Shown here one piece after another: positions 15,690 to 24,784 of a stretch of DNA of 64,000 bases. How positions within the stretch are numbered: position 1 is the first letter of the stretch; every line of letters starts with the position of its first letter. The translations under genes and the position numbers were made by a program. Below the pieces are notes generated by a model that searched no databases, had not been told where the DNA came from, and worked only from the letters and a program-made list of their open reading frames with translations. Source of the DNA: DATKZH01 sp035528065 (GTDB lineage: Bacteria; Planctomycetota; Planctomycetia; Pirellulales; Thermoguttaceae); assembly GCA_035528065.1 (NCBI GenBank), contig DATKZH010000341.1, forward strand, positions 10,918 to 74,917. The letters are read 5' to 3'.

Positions 15690-17120
15690 ATGCGACAACT
15701 GCTTCCCCTCATCCCGATCGCCCTGGCATGTGCTTCCCCCGTGATTGCCCGAGGCGCGGCCCCGGCCGATCGCCCCAACATCGTCATCTTCATCGCCGAC
15801 GACCAAGGCGAGGGCGACCTGAGCTGCTATGGCCATCCGGTGCTCGATACGCCGAACATCGACCGCCTGGCCGCCGAGGGGATGCGCTTCGACCGGGCCT
15901 TCCTCACGATCTCCTCGTGCAGCCCCACCCGGTGCAGCTTCCTGACCGGACGGTACCCGCACAACACCGGCGCCGAAGACCTGCACGATCCGCTCCCGGC
16001 CGATCAGAAGACGCTGGCCTGGTACCTGCGTGGGGCCGGGTATCACTGCATGTCGGTGGGCAAGTGGCATCTCGGCGACGCGGAGCGGCGGAACTGGGAC
16101 CGGGTGGTCGAATGCGCCGGTCGCGAAACGGCCGACGAGGCCCTCAAGCTTATGAAGGACCGCCCGCAGGACAAACCGTTCTTCTTCTGGGTGGCCACCA
16201 AGGACCCGCACCGCCCGTTCGACGACGACGCGGCGCCCGAGCCGCACGATCCGGCCCGGGTGGTCGTGCCGCCGTACTTGCCCGACCATCCGCTCATCCG
16301 CAAGGAGATCGCCCAGTACTACGACGAGATCACGCGGTTCGACGGCCACGTCGGACGGATCCGGGCGGAGCTGGAGCGCGAGGGCGTTCTGGACCGGACG
16401 TTCGTCGTCTATCTCTCGGATAACGGCATGCCGTTCCCGCGCGCGAAGACGACGCTTTACGACTCGGGCATCCACACCCCGCTGATCGTCCGTTACCCGC
16501 CGCTGGTCGAGCCGGGCAGCGTGCAGAAGGGCCTGGCGAGCACGATCGACGTGGCCTCGACGATCCTCGCGCTGGCCGGCGTCGAGCAGAAAACCATGCA
16601 GGGCCGCAGCCTGATCCCGATGCTCGAAGACCCGGCGGCCACCGTGCGCGAGGCGATCTTTGCCGAGGCCGACTGGCACGACTTCGAGCAGTTCACCCGG
16701 GCGGTGCGGACCGAGCGGTTCCTCTTGGTCCGCAACTACTACTGGGACAAGCCGCTCTGGAACAGCGTCGACTCGCTCAACGCGATCACCTGGACGGGGG
16801 TCATGGAGATGCACAAGGCGGGCAAGCTCACGCCGGCGCAGAGCTTCCTGTTCGTCGAGCCGCGCCCGTTCGAGGAATTGTATGATCTGGAGGTCGATCC
16901 GTATTCGCTCCGCAACGTGGTCGACGATCCGAAGCACCGCCCGGAGCTGTACAAGCTGCGGACGCTTCTGGACAACTGGCGCGTCGAGACCGACGATCGG
17001 ATGCCGGCCGAGCGCCGCCCGGACGGCTGGACCCGCGACGGAAGGCCGCTCCCGCACAACCAGCCGTGGTACGACCGCTACATCAAGGCCGGCGGCAAGA
17101 GCACTTTTGAGAAGTTCTGA
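15690..17120 (+). CDS. Sulfatase, S1 family (canonical CSPTR)
   Basis: A 476-residue exported sulfatase. Residues 1-22 are a signal peptide; P-N-I-V-I-F-I-A-D-D-Q supplies the first metal ligands (Asp37-Asp38). The formylglycine motif C77-S-P-T-R81-C-S-F-L-T-G-R-Y-P is canonical. G-K-W-H-L-G-D and S-D-N-G-M-P-F-P-R-A-K complete the active site. The C-terminal part carries the usual E-E-L-Y-D-L-E-V-D-P-Y-S-L-R-N motif. The start at 15690 was preferred over the longer frame from 15627 because the signal peptide begins there and GAGGA lies upstream. It follows the first sulfatase by 82 bases, in a probable glycan-degradation operon. Confidence 0.92.
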   Translation: MRQLLPLIPIALACASPVIARGAAPADRPNIVIFIADDQGEGDLSCYGHPVLDTPNIDRLAAEGMRFDRAFLTISSCSPTRCSFLTGRYPHNTGAEDLHDPLPADQKTLAWYLRGAGYHCMSVGKWHLGDAERRNWDRVVECAGRETADEALKLMKDRPQDKPFFFWVATKDPHRPFDDDAAPEPHDPARVVVPPYLPDHPLIRKEIAQYYDEITRFDGHVGRIRAELEREGVLDRTFVVYLSDNGMPFPRAKTTLYDSGIHTPLIVRYPPLVEPGSVQKGLASTIDVASTILALAGVEQKTMQGRSLIPMLEDPAATVREAIFAEADWHDFEQFTRAVRTERFLLVRNYYWDKPLWNSVDSLNAITWTGVMEMHKAGKLTPAQSFLFVEPRPFEELYDLEVDPYSLRNVVDDPKHRPELYKLRTLLDNWRVETDDRMPAERRPDGWTRDGRPLPHNQPWYDRYIKAGGKSTFEKF

Positions 17121-17156
17121 TGCCGGCGACTTTCCGGCCGAATGTAGGTGATGTGT

Positions 17157-17206
17157 AAGAAGGGAAAAAGGGAAAGGGGGAAAAGGGGAAAGAAGAGGCG
17201 AAGGAG
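17157..17206. repeat. Purine-rich simple-word repeat (GGGAAA type)
   Basis: About 50 bases of almost pure purine on the plus strand, built from GGGAAA, GGGGGAAAA and GGGGAAAG, between the second and third sulfatase genes. Its composition is unlike both flanking genes. Confidence 0.65.
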
Positions 17207-17273
17207 TGCATTTTCCTTGCTCCGTGTCGCCCCGTTTTCCTCATCACACAGTCTTGACCGCCGAGGTGACGCG

Positions 17274-18554
17274 ATGAGAATGAGATACGGCGTACTGGCT
17301 TTGCTTCTGGTGACGGTGATTGCGGCAAACGTGCCGGCGGCTCCGCCGAACGTCGTGATGATCATCGGCGACGATCAGGCGTGGACCGATTTCGGGTTCA
17401 TGGGCCATCCGGTGATCGAGACGCCGAACCTGGATCGGTTGGCGTCGCAAAGTCTCGTGTTCACGCGGGGCTACGTGCCGGCGAGCCTGTGCCGGCCGAG
17501 CCTGGCGACGCTGGCCACCGGCCTCTATGCCCATCAGCACCGGATCACCAGCAACGATCCGCCCAAAGGCTTACCCAAGGAGCAGTTCCTGCGCCAGCGC
17601 ATGGAGCAGATCGCCAACATCGAGCGCGTGCCGACGCTGCCGCGAATGCTGGGAGAAAAGGGCTACCTCAGCCACCAGTCGGGCAAGTGGTGGGAAGGCG
17701 GCTTCCGCCGCGGCGGCTTCACGCACGGGATGACCCGCGGCGCCCCCGAGCCGGGCGGGCGCCACGGCGACGACGGCCTGAAAATCGGCCGCGAGGGCCT
17801 GGAGCCGATCTTCGAGTTCATCGACGAGGCGGGCGACCGGCCGTTCTTCGTCTGGTACGCCCCGTTCCTGCCGCACAGCCCTCACAATCCGCCGGAGCGG
17901 CTCCTGGCCAAGTATCGCGACAAGACCGACTCGATCCACGTCGCCCGATACTGGGCCATGTGCGAATGGTTCGACGAGACGTGCGGCCAGTTGCTCGGCT
18001 TTCTGGACAAGAAGAAGCTGGCCCAAAACACGCTCGTCGTGTTTGTCACCGACAACGGCTGGATCCAGCTCCCTGGCGCCGCCGGCTACGCCCCGAAATC
18101 GAAGCGCTCGCCGTACGACGGCGGCCTGCGAACGCCGATCATGCTCCGCCTGCCCGGGCGGATCGAGCCGGCCCGCGACGAGAAGACGCCGGTCGTCAGC
18201 ATCGACCTTGCGCCCACGATCCTGACGGCGTGCGGGCTCGAGGCTACCGCGGACATGCAGGGCGTCGACCTGCTCGATCGCGAAGCTCCGTCGGCGCGAA
18301 AGTCGATCTTCGGCGAGACGTTCACCCATAACGCGATCGACGTCCACGACCCGGCCTCCAGCCTGGAATACCGCTGGTGTATCGAGGGGCAGTGGAAGCT
18401 GCTGGTGCCGAACGCGGCGAACGTTCCGGACGGGCGGACCGAGCTGTACGACGTGCTTGCCGATCCGCACGAAGAACGCAACCTGGCCGGCGAGAACCGT
18501 GACCGTGTGGTCCACCTAAGGGCCCTGATTGACGCCTGGTGGCCGGCGCGGTAA
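17274..18554 (+). CDS. Sulfatase-like protein (CRPSL variant site)
   Basis: A 426-residue exported protein of the sulfatase family. Residues 1-23 form the signal peptide; P-N-V-V-M-I-I-G-D-D-Q supplies Asp33-Asp34. The expected formylglycine position reads C73-R-P-S-L77-A-T-L-A-T-G, so the Arg of C-x-P-x-R is Leu. The Arg is a strong part of the recognition signal for maturation, so formylglycine formation is uncertain. S-G-K-W-W-E-G-G and T-D-N-G-W are kept. The ATG at 17274 was chosen because GAGGTGA lies just before it and it opens the signal peptide; a second in-frame ATG lies at 17280. It ends the tandem sulfatase cluster. Confidence 0.85.
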   Translation: MRMRYGVLALLLVTVIAANVPAAPPNVVMIIGDDQAWTDFGFMGHPVIETPNLDRLASQSLVFTRGYVPASLCRPSLATLATGLYAHQHRITSNDPPKGLPKEQFLRQRMEQIANIERVPTLPRMLGEKGYLSHQSGKWWEGGFRRGGFTHGMTRGAPEPGGRHGDDGLKIGREGLEPIFEFIDEAGDRPFFVWYAPFLPHSPHNPPERLLAKYRDKTDSIHVARYWAMCEWFDETCGQLLGFLDKKKLAQNTLVVFVTDNGWIQLPGAAGYAPKSKRSPYDGGLRTPIMLRLPGRIEPARDEKTPVVSIDLAPTILTACGLEATADMQGVDLLDREAPSARKSIFGETFTHNAIDVHDPASSLEYRWCIEGQWKLLVPNAANVPDGRTELYDVLADPHEERNLAGENRDRVVHLRALIDAWWPAR

Positions 18555-18644
18555 CGTGCCCCTGTGCCTGGCTTCCGTCTGCCTGCGACGCCGAATGGGT
18601 GTATAGGGGAAAACGATATATGCACTGAGTTCGCCGGAAGAACC

Positions 18645-18875
18645 ATGAACGAGTTCTCAGTTGACCCTCATCGCCTTGAGGAACTCCTCAACTACTGCAT
18701 GGACTTCGCCAAGCAGATGCTCAATTCTTACGCGGAGTTCCACCCTTTCGGAGCGGCGATCAAAGCCGGCGGTGGATTCGCTGCTGTTGGCGGTTGCACG
18801 GGTGAGGAGCATCCACACAGCCGGGACGTATATCTTCTCCTCCAGAACTCAAAGGTACTGGCAATCCCCGCATAG
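18645..18875 (+). CDS. Small acidic protein, probably truncated
   Basis: A 76-residue ORF starting M-N-E-F-S-V-D. It has an amphipathic helix with L-E-E-L-L-N-Y-C-M-D-F-A-K-Q-M-L, the phrase F-H-P-F-G-A-A-I and a strand ending Y-L-L-L-Q-N-S-K. The helix-then-F-G-A-x-I pattern looks like the N-terminal half of a longer soluble protein family, and the ORF stops soon after. The following bases do not extend it in another frame in any way I recognise, so it may be a remnant. GGAAG lies upstream of the start. It sits at the edge of a decayed, repeat-filled stretch. Confidence 0.45.
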   Translation: MNEFSVDPHRLEELLNYCMDFAKQMLNSYAEFHPFGAAIKAGGGFAAVGGCTGEEHPHSRDVYLLLQNSKVLAIPA

Positions 18876-18954
18876 ACAAAGCTCGCCGTCCTACTGAGGC
18901 AAAACACGACTCGGTCCACCGCGTCCCCACACTGCGAATCCGTCGTTTGCCTAC

Positions 18955-19086
18955 TTCTACTGTTCGAGTTGCGCCGTCCTGTCGCCGCGGGGCACCGCCT
19001 CGCCTCAAAATGGGACCTTTAGGCAATGCGCCAAGATGCCCAGTTTTCCAGGTTCTGACGGTGTTGACCGAACTCGAACAGTAGAA
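18955..19086. mobile_element. MITE-sized element with 16-bp inverted ends
   Basis: TTCTACTGTTCGAGTT at 18955-18970 is the exact inverse of 19071-19086. The 132-bp unit has no coding capacity. No obvious target duplication is visible; the flanks are CTAC on the left and CTAC on the right, which could be a 4-bp duplication but is too short to be sure. Confidence 0.45.
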
Positions 19087-19206
19087 CTACTCGGAGGCAG
19101 CTTGCTCGCTTACCAGCCAGGCTTTGTTATACTGAGCGGCGTATTGCTTTCTACGTCTTGACCGGACGACCGTAAGGGGCGGCCGAAGAACAACTTTCCG
19201 ACTTCC

Positions 19207-19265
19207 GTAGCAGGCACACGCCGTGTGCCGTCCGCTGGTTACGGCACACGGCGTGTGCCTACTAC
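19207..19265. repeat. REP-like inverted pair, compact form
   Basis: Arms of 25 bp at 19207-19231 and 19241-19265 are inverted complements with one mismatch. They share the GTAGCAGGCACACG core with the pair at 13968-14089 but are separated by only 9 bases. Confidence 0.85.
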
Positions 19266-19357
19266 TCCGCAAATGCGGAAGTTATTCTGTTGCGGCTCCT
19301 AAACGATTCCTCGCTGCCGAAACCGAACCCTTCCAGCCTTCTTCGAGAGGGGACGAC

Positions 19358-19441
19358 ATGAAACCAACCGGTCAGTCCGAATGGTCAACGATTGGCTTTG
19401 GCAAACCACGGGCAAGAGGTCCGTTCGCAGAAGAGGCTTGA
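19358..19441 (+). CDS. Possible 27-residue leader ORF
   Basis: ATG at 19358 is preceded by GAGAGGGG at a suitable distance and opens a 27-residue peptide (starting M-K-P-T-G-Q-S-E-W, ending F-A-E-E-A) that stops 9 bases before the FG-GAP gene. The position and ribosome binding site suggest a translated leader; the peptide matches nothing I know. It may be chance. Confidence 0.3.
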   Translation: MKPTGQSEWSTIGFGKPRARGPFAEEA

Positions 19442-19450
19442 ACAACCCCA

Positions 19451-22135
19451 ATGATCAGACTTCTCCTCCGCTGCTCCCTATCCTTCTTGCTGCTCCTGGC
19501 TCCAGCCATTCCTACGACTCTCGCCGCCACGAAGGACTGGCCGATGCCGTTCCACGATCCGGCCCTGACGGGGCGGTCGGGTTTGAAGGGAGCGATGACC
19601 GCGGCCCCCAAGGTCGCCTGGTCCTTTCCGTTGGCCGCCTATCGCGGGCATCTCCAAGTCACGCCTGGTGGGGAGAGCACGGCCACGGTTGACGTGGAGA
19701 GGAATCCCGACTACCCGGCCCAGACGGCCGAGGCGTGGGGCATCGCGCCGCCGAAGTTCGTGTATGACGACGGAGCCGTTCTGGAGATGCGGGATAGCGA
19801 CGCGGTGCGCTGGGCCCATTGGCTCCCCGACGAGAAGTTCCCGCAGCGCGTGAGTTGGCACGGCGAAGGCCTCGACGGACGGGTGCGGTTGGAGGTTTTT
19901 CGCAACGGACCGGACCGGCCCGAAGTGGCGTGGGAAACGGCCGTCACCTACAAGGACTTCCACCGGCCGCAGGTGCTCGCGGCCGACGTCACCGCCGATG
20001 GCCGATTGGAGGTCGTCACCGGCAGCTATTATTACCTCACCGTCCACAGCGGACAGACCGGCGAGCTGCTGGCCGATATTCACTACCCCCACCGCAGCCG
20101 GGGCTTTCTCGGCGCGATCAACCTGGACGACGAGCCGGGGCTGGAAATCGTGAACATCGGCAACTTCCAACTGGCCATCGAATCGCTCGACGTCGTGGAG
20201 GGCGAGATCAAGACGAACTGGCGGCGGGACATCGAGCTGGACATCTCCCGCCACCGCCGCGCGGTGCAGTGTCCGCTTACCACGCTCACCGACGTCGACG
20301 GGGACGATCGGATCGAAATCCTCTTCAACCTTTACAACGACACCGGCGACCGCGAGTGGCACGCGGTGGCCTTCGACGCCCTGACCGGCGAACCGGAGCT
20401 GGACCTGCCGGCGACCTACGTGCTCGAGGCGATGGACCTGGACGGCGATGGCCTGGTCGAAATCATCTGCCAAGGGACTTCCGGCCTGTGCACGTTCGGA
20501 TACATGCCGCTCGGCATCTACAACCTGCGCGAGGGCCGGGCGGTCTCGCGTTGGTCGACGGAGCGAGGCTTCATCCCCAGGATTCCTCTCCATCGCCAGC
20601 CCCCGCGGCTCGCAACATTCAAAACGGGCGACGGAGCCCGGCGGCTCGCGTCGGGCGACTTCGATGGCGACGACCGGCAAGGGTTCGTCTACGCCACTCG
20701 CGAACCGACGGGACGGCCGTTTGAGTTCGTCGAAACGTGGCATGGCCTGGATGCCCACGGCGAGGGCTGGCAGGACCTGTGGACCGTGGAAGCCTCGCCG
20801 GGAATTCGCCTGACCGTGGAAACGGTCTCCGATCAGAACCGGGATGGGCGGGACGAAGCCTTGCTGTCATGGGTCAGCCCGGGCGTCGCCTCCGCCGAGT
20901 TCCGGGGGCACGGCGCGGACGTGCAAGCGCAGTCGTTCGCCCGGAACGTCACCGGGAAATGGCCCGTCATTGCCGCGGACTTGCGCGGCAACGGCCGGCC
21001 GCTCGTCGTCGCTACCGCGCCCGGCGACTTCGTCGTCGCCGTGGAACCTCCCCAGGACGAGCATGAGGAACCCCGCCTGCTCTGGCGCGTGGCCGGGCGG
21101 GGAGAAGGGCCGGAGGATGGCGTGTTGGCCGCCGATCTGGACGGCGACGGGACGAAAGAAGTGGTCTTGGCCCGACCCGATGAGGAGGGCCGGGCGAGCG
21201 TGGTAGCCCTGCGCCATGACGGCTCGGTGCTGTGGAGCCGGTCCTTCCCGCAGTTCCACGGGCGGCGCGAGGTGTATCGCCTCGGTGGGCTGCGTCATCT
21301 GTTCGTGGCCCGGCTGAGCGACCCCGAACGATACGACATCGTGGTCAACGTCATGCGCACCATCATGCACAGCGACGAGAGCTATGCCTTGTCCGGTCCG
21401 ACCGGAGACATTCTGTGGCATCACGACTCGGCGGACGTGTGGAACGAGCAGGGGAAACCGACGGGCGAGGCCTGGGGCTACGGCGGCTTCGAGATGGCCT
21501 TCTTCGATCTCGTCGGCGATGGCCGCGAGGAGATGTTCTTCGAGTATCCCATCAACTACTGGATGGCCGACGGCGCCACGGGCGACCTGCTTCGCAGCCG
21601 GTCGATGAGCAGGTTCTTCCCGGAAGTCGTGGCCTACTACGGCCGGCCCGCCGTCGCCGATCTCGTGCCGGGCGGGGAGCCGGAACTGCTGTTCGACAGC
21701 AGCTACGTCTTGGGCGTGATGACGCCGGAGCCAACGGCCGTTTGGAGCCGTCCCACCGGCACCTCCCAGCGCGATGGGATCGGAGACGTCGGCGGCGATG
21801 GCCGACTGGCAGTCGGCGGGGCAGGCTACGGCGGCCGCTTTCGCTGCTTCGACGGGGCTACCGGCGAGATTCGCTGGGAAGTCCCCTTGGCCGGGAAGGT
21901 TACCTCCACCGTGACGGCGGACATCGACGGCGATGGGCGCGATGAGTTTCTGGTGGGCGTCGACCGCCGCGTCGTGGCCGTGGGCGAGACGACGGAAGGC
22001 GATGGAGTCATCCAGTGGGAGTGCGAGCTGCCTGCGGCGCCGACGACACCCGCGATTGCGGATACCGACGGCGACGGTTTGGCCGAAATCATCGTGATGG
22101 GTGACGATGGGGTGGTTTACTGTGTGGATCGTTGA
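19451..22135 (+). CDS. Secreted FG-GAP/VCBS beta-propeller protein
   Basis: An 894-residue exported protein. Residues 1-26 are a signal peptide ending in L-A-A-T. The rest contains many FG-GAP/VCBS-type repeats with calcium-binding D-x-D-G-D-G loops: D-V-D-G-D-D-R-I-E-I, D-L-D-G-D-G-L-V-E-I, D-L-D-G-D-G-T-K-E-V, D-I-D-G-D-G-R-D-E-F and D-T-D-G-D-G-L-A-E-I. Such repeats fold into beta propellers stabilised by calcium, usually for extracellular binding. The C-terminal segment, with R-C-F-D-G-A-T-G-E-I-R-W-E, also resembles PQQ-type propeller blades. No catalytic site is visible. It stands alone between a repeat-rich gap and tex. Confidence 0.82.
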   Translation: MIRLLLRCSLSFLLLLAPAIPTTLAATKDWPMPFHDPALTGRSGLKGAMTAAPKVAWSFPLAAYRGHLQVTPGGESTATVDVERNPDYPAQTAEAWGIAPPKFVYDDGAVLEMRDSDAVRWAHWLPDEKFPQRVSWHGEGLDGRVRLEVFRNGPDRPEVAWETAVTYKDFHRPQVLAADVTADGRLEVVTGSYYYLTVHSGQTGELLADIHYPHRSRGFLGAINLDDEPGLEIVNIGNFQLAIESLDVVEGEIKTNWRRDIELDISRHRRAVQCPLTTLTDVDGDDRIEILFNLYNDTGDREWHAVAFDALTGEPELDLPATYVLEAMDLDGDGLVEIICQGTSGLCTFGYMPLGIYNLREGRAVSRWSTERGFIPRIPLHRQPPRLATFKTGDGARRLASGDFDGDDRQGFVYATREPTGRPFEFVETWHGLDAHGEGWQDLWTVEASPGIRLTVETVSDQNRDGRDEALLSWVSPGVASAEFRGHGADVQAQSFARNVTGKWPVIAADLRGNGRPLVVATAPGDFVVAVEPPQDEHEEPRLLWRVAGRGEGPEDGVLAADLDGDGTKEVVLARPDEEGRASVVALRHDGSVLWSRSFPQFHGRREVYRLGGLRHLFVARLSDPERYDIVVNVMRTIMHSDESYALSGPTGDILWHHDSADVWNEQGKPTGEAWGYGGFEMAFFDLVGDGREEMFFEYPINYWMADGATGDLLRSRSMSRFFPEVVAYYGRPAVADLVPGGEPELLFDSSYVLGVMTPEPTAVWSRPTGTSQRDGIGDVGGDGRLAVGGAGYGGRFRCFDGATGEIRWEVPLAGKVTSTVTADIDGDGRDEFLVGVDRRVVAVGETTEGDGVIQWECELPAAPTTPAIADTDGDGLAEIIVMGDDGVVYCVDR

Positions 22136-22591
22136 TGGCTCACTTGGCTGATTCGTTGGTTGGCTGGTTCGTTTGGTGCTTACTCCCGGACTATTTGGCT
22201 CTCTACCTCTCAGAATCAGTGAAACGCACAACCTTGCTCCAAGCCTCTCAACTCCGCTGCCGCAAGCCCCTGCGTGGGCGGCAGTTGGGGGGTACTTAAT
22301 TTCATTTTGGAGGGCGGGGTAGCGTGGTCACTCAATTCGAGACGGGAGGGGTCGTTCTTGAGTCACTCAATTTGGGTCCTGGCAGGCTGTTGAATCTCCG
22401 AGTCGAGGCGGCAGGATTTGAAATGCGGAGCGGGCGGAAGGACGATTCGTCACTTGTCTCGTTTTTCAGAACCCGTGGCAAGAAGCCGCGCCGGCGGTCC
22501 GCTTCTCTGCATCCCAACCTGCTCTGATCGGTACCCTTAGCGGAAGAGCCACCTCAACAAGATTGTGAAAGCGATCAAAGGACTCGCGGTC
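22136..22591. other. Intergenic region, low-complexity start
   Basis: No gene is seen. The first 60 bases are built from repeated TTGGCTG/GTTGG words. Around 22328 and 22362 there are two copies of GTCACTCAATT. The remainder probably carries the tex promoter, which I could not place. Confidence 0.45.
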
Positions 22592-24784
22592 ATGGGAAGC
22601 CTGACGTTCCAATGTTTCGACCTGGAGCAAGCGGTGCGGTCGATTGCCGCCGCCACGGGAGTGGCCGAGCGCCAGGTGCGGACCGCAATCGAGCTGCTGG
22701 AGGACGGCAACACGCTGCCCTTCATCGCGCGCTATCGCAAGGAGGCGACCAGCGGGCTGGACGAGACGGCGCTGCGGATGATCGAGGATGCGCTGGCCAA
22801 GGCACAGGAGCTGGCTCGACGCAAGGCCACGATCCTGCGGACGATCGACCAGCAAGGGCTGCTGGCGCCTGAGCTGCGACAGCAGATCGACCAGTGCCAA
22901 GACAAGCAAGTGCTGGAGGACTTGTATCTGCCGTTCAAGCCCAAGCGGCGGACGCGGGCCGCGACGGCTCGCGAGCGCGGGCTGCAGCCGCTGGCGGATT
23001 TGCTGATCGCGCAGCGGGCGCTGGGCCGGCCCCGGTCCGAGGTACTGCGGCCGTTCGTCAATCCCGAGAACCACGTGCCGGACGAGCAGGCCGCCATCCA
23101 GGGCGCCTGCGACATCGTGGCCGAGCAGTGGTCGGAGGACATGGAGATACGCCGCTGGCTGAGCGAACAGGCGAGCGGATTCGGCCGCGTCCGCTCGCAA
23201 GTCAAGCGAGGCAAGAAGGAGGACGCCGCCAAGTTCGAGATGTACTTCGACCACCGGGAGCCGGTGAAGCGAGTTCCCTCGCACCGCCTGTTGGCAATGA
23301 AACGCGGCGAGGCGGACGGGCTGCTGCGTGTGGGTGTCGAGCTGGACGACGAGTACGTGCTTCGCAAGCTCAAGCCGCGTCTGGCGCCCAACCGCCAGTT
23401 CGAGTTTCATCAGGAGCTGCTCCAGACGGTGGAGGACTGTTACCGGCGCCTGCTGTTGCCCGCCACCGAGTCGGCCACGCTCGAGGAGCTCAAGGAGCGG
23501 GCGGACGACGAAGCGATCCAGGTGTTCGCCCAAAACCTCCGCGAGCTGCTGCTGGCGCCCCCGGCCGGCCCGCGAGTCACAATGGGGATCGACCCGGGCT
23601 TTCGCACCGGGTGCAAGGTCGCCGTGGTCGACGGCACGGGCAAGTTCCTGGAAAGCCGCACCATCTTCCCCACGCCGCCCCGCAACGACGTCGCCGGCGC
23701 CACGGCGACGTTGCGAGACTTGATCGCCCGACACAACGTCCAGTTGGTCGCGATCGGCAACGGCACGGCCTCCCGTGAGACGGACGCCTTCGTCAGCGGC
23801 CTGCTGAAGGAATTCAGCCCGAACAACGACCGCGGCCCGGCGCCCACCAAGGTGATGGTCAGCGAGTCGGGCGCGTCGATCTATTCGGCCAGCGAGCTGG
23901 CTGCCCGCGAGTATCCCGACCTGGACGTCACGGTCCGAGGCGCCATCAGCATCGCGCACCGACTCCAGGACCCGCTGGCCGAGCTGGTCAAAATCGACCC
24001 CAAGTCAATCGGAGTCGGCCAGTACCAGCATGACGTGAACCAGACACTGCTGCGCCGCGGCCTGCAACGCGAGGTGCAGTCGTGCGTCAACTCGGTGGGC
24101 GTCGACGTCAACATGGCCAGCAGCTCGCTGCTGGCGCACGTCGCCGGGATCGGCCCCAAGCTGGCCGAGCGGATTGTCGAGCATCGAGATGCGCACGGGC
24201 GGTTTGACTGCCGGCAGCGACTGCTGGACGTCCCCAAGCTGGGCCGCAAGGTGTTCGAGCAGGCAGCGGGGTTCCTGCGGATTCGCGACGGGCGCCAGCC
24301 CTTGGACAACTCGGCCGTCCACCCGGAAAGCTATCACGTGGTCCAGAAGATGGCGGCCAAGCTGGGCGTCGCCACCAGCCAACTGGTGGGCAATGCGACG
24401 CTGGCCGCCAAGCTCGACGCCCGGGACTTCGTCGACGAGCATTGCGGCCTGCCGACGGTCGAGGACATCCTGGCTGAGCTGGCCAAGCCGGGCCGCGATC
24501 CGCGCAGCGAGTTCAAGGTGGCCCGGTTCGCCGAGGGCGTCAACGACCTGGAGGACTTGAAGGCGGGGATGATCCTGGAGGGAGTGATCAGCAACGTCAC
24601 CAAGTTCGGCGCCTTCGTAGACCTGGGTGTGCATCAGGACGGACTGATCCACATCTCGGAACTTGCCAACGAGTACGTCCAGACCCCCAGCGACGTGGTC
24701 TCCGTCGGCGACGTCGTCCGCGTCAAGGTGCTGGAGGTCGACCTCCAGCGACGCCGCATCGCCCTCTCCCGAAAGCAGGCGTGA
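22592..24784 (+). CDS. tex: RNA-binding transcription accessory protein Tex
   Basis: A 730-residue cytoplasmic protein with the full Tex architecture: a helical N-terminal domain with T-L-P-F-I-A-R-Y-R-K-E and D-L-Y-L-P-F-K-P-K-R-R-T-R, a YqgF-type RNase-H-like fold from about residue 331 (M-G-I-D-P-G-F-R-T-G), helix-hairpin-helix motifs near residues 512-570 (A-G-I-G-P-K-L-A), and a C-terminal S1 RNA-binding domain (about 659-728, G-V-I-S-N-V-T-K-F-G-A-F-V-D-L-G). Tex binds nucleic acid and affects transcription and stress tolerance. The ATG at 22592 has AAAGGA upstream; an in-frame GTG at 22565 is the alternative. Length is close to the family norm of 720-790. Confidence 0.95.
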   Translation: MGSLTFQCFDLEQAVRSIAAATGVAERQVRTAIELLEDGNTLPFIARYRKEATSGLDETALRMIEDALAKAQELARRKATILRTIDQQGLLAPELRQQIDQCQDKQVLEDLYLPFKPKRRTRAATARERGLQPLADLLIAQRALGRPRSEVLRPFVNPENHVPDEQAAIQGACDIVAEQWSEDMEIRRWLSEQASGFGRVRSQVKRGKKEDAAKFEMYFDHREPVKRVPSHRLLAMKRGEADGLLRVGVELDDEYVLRKLKPRLAPNRQFEFHQELLQTVEDCYRRLLLPATESATLEELKERADDEAIQVFAQNLRELLLAPPAGPRVTMGIDPGFRTGCKVAVVDGTGKFLESRTIFPTPPRNDVAGATATLRDLIARHNVQLVAIGNGTASRETDAFVSGLLKEFSPNNDRGPAPTKVMVSESGASIYSASELAAREYPDLDVTVRGAISIAHRLQDPLAELVKIDPKSIGVGQYQHDVNQTLLRRGLQREVQSCVNSVGVDVNMASSSLLAHVAGIGPKLAERIVEHRDAHGRFDCRQRLLDVPKLGRKVFEQAAGFLRIRDGRQPLDNSAVHPESYHVVQKMAAKLGVATSQLVGNATLAAKLDARDFVDEHCGLPTVEDILAELAKPGRDPRSEFKVARFAEGVNDLEDLKAGMILEGVISNVTKFGAFVDLGVHQDGLIHISELANEYVQTPSDVVSVGDVVRVKVLEVDLQRRRIALSRKQA

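Larger units (their letters stand above)
18876..19357. other. Gene-free region with two inverted-repeat elements
   Basis: No gene is seen. The region holds a MITE-sized element (18955-19086) and a REP-like pair (19207-19265), both listed separately. The sequence between them is not recognisable, which suggests an old insertion or deletion site. Confidence 0.55.
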
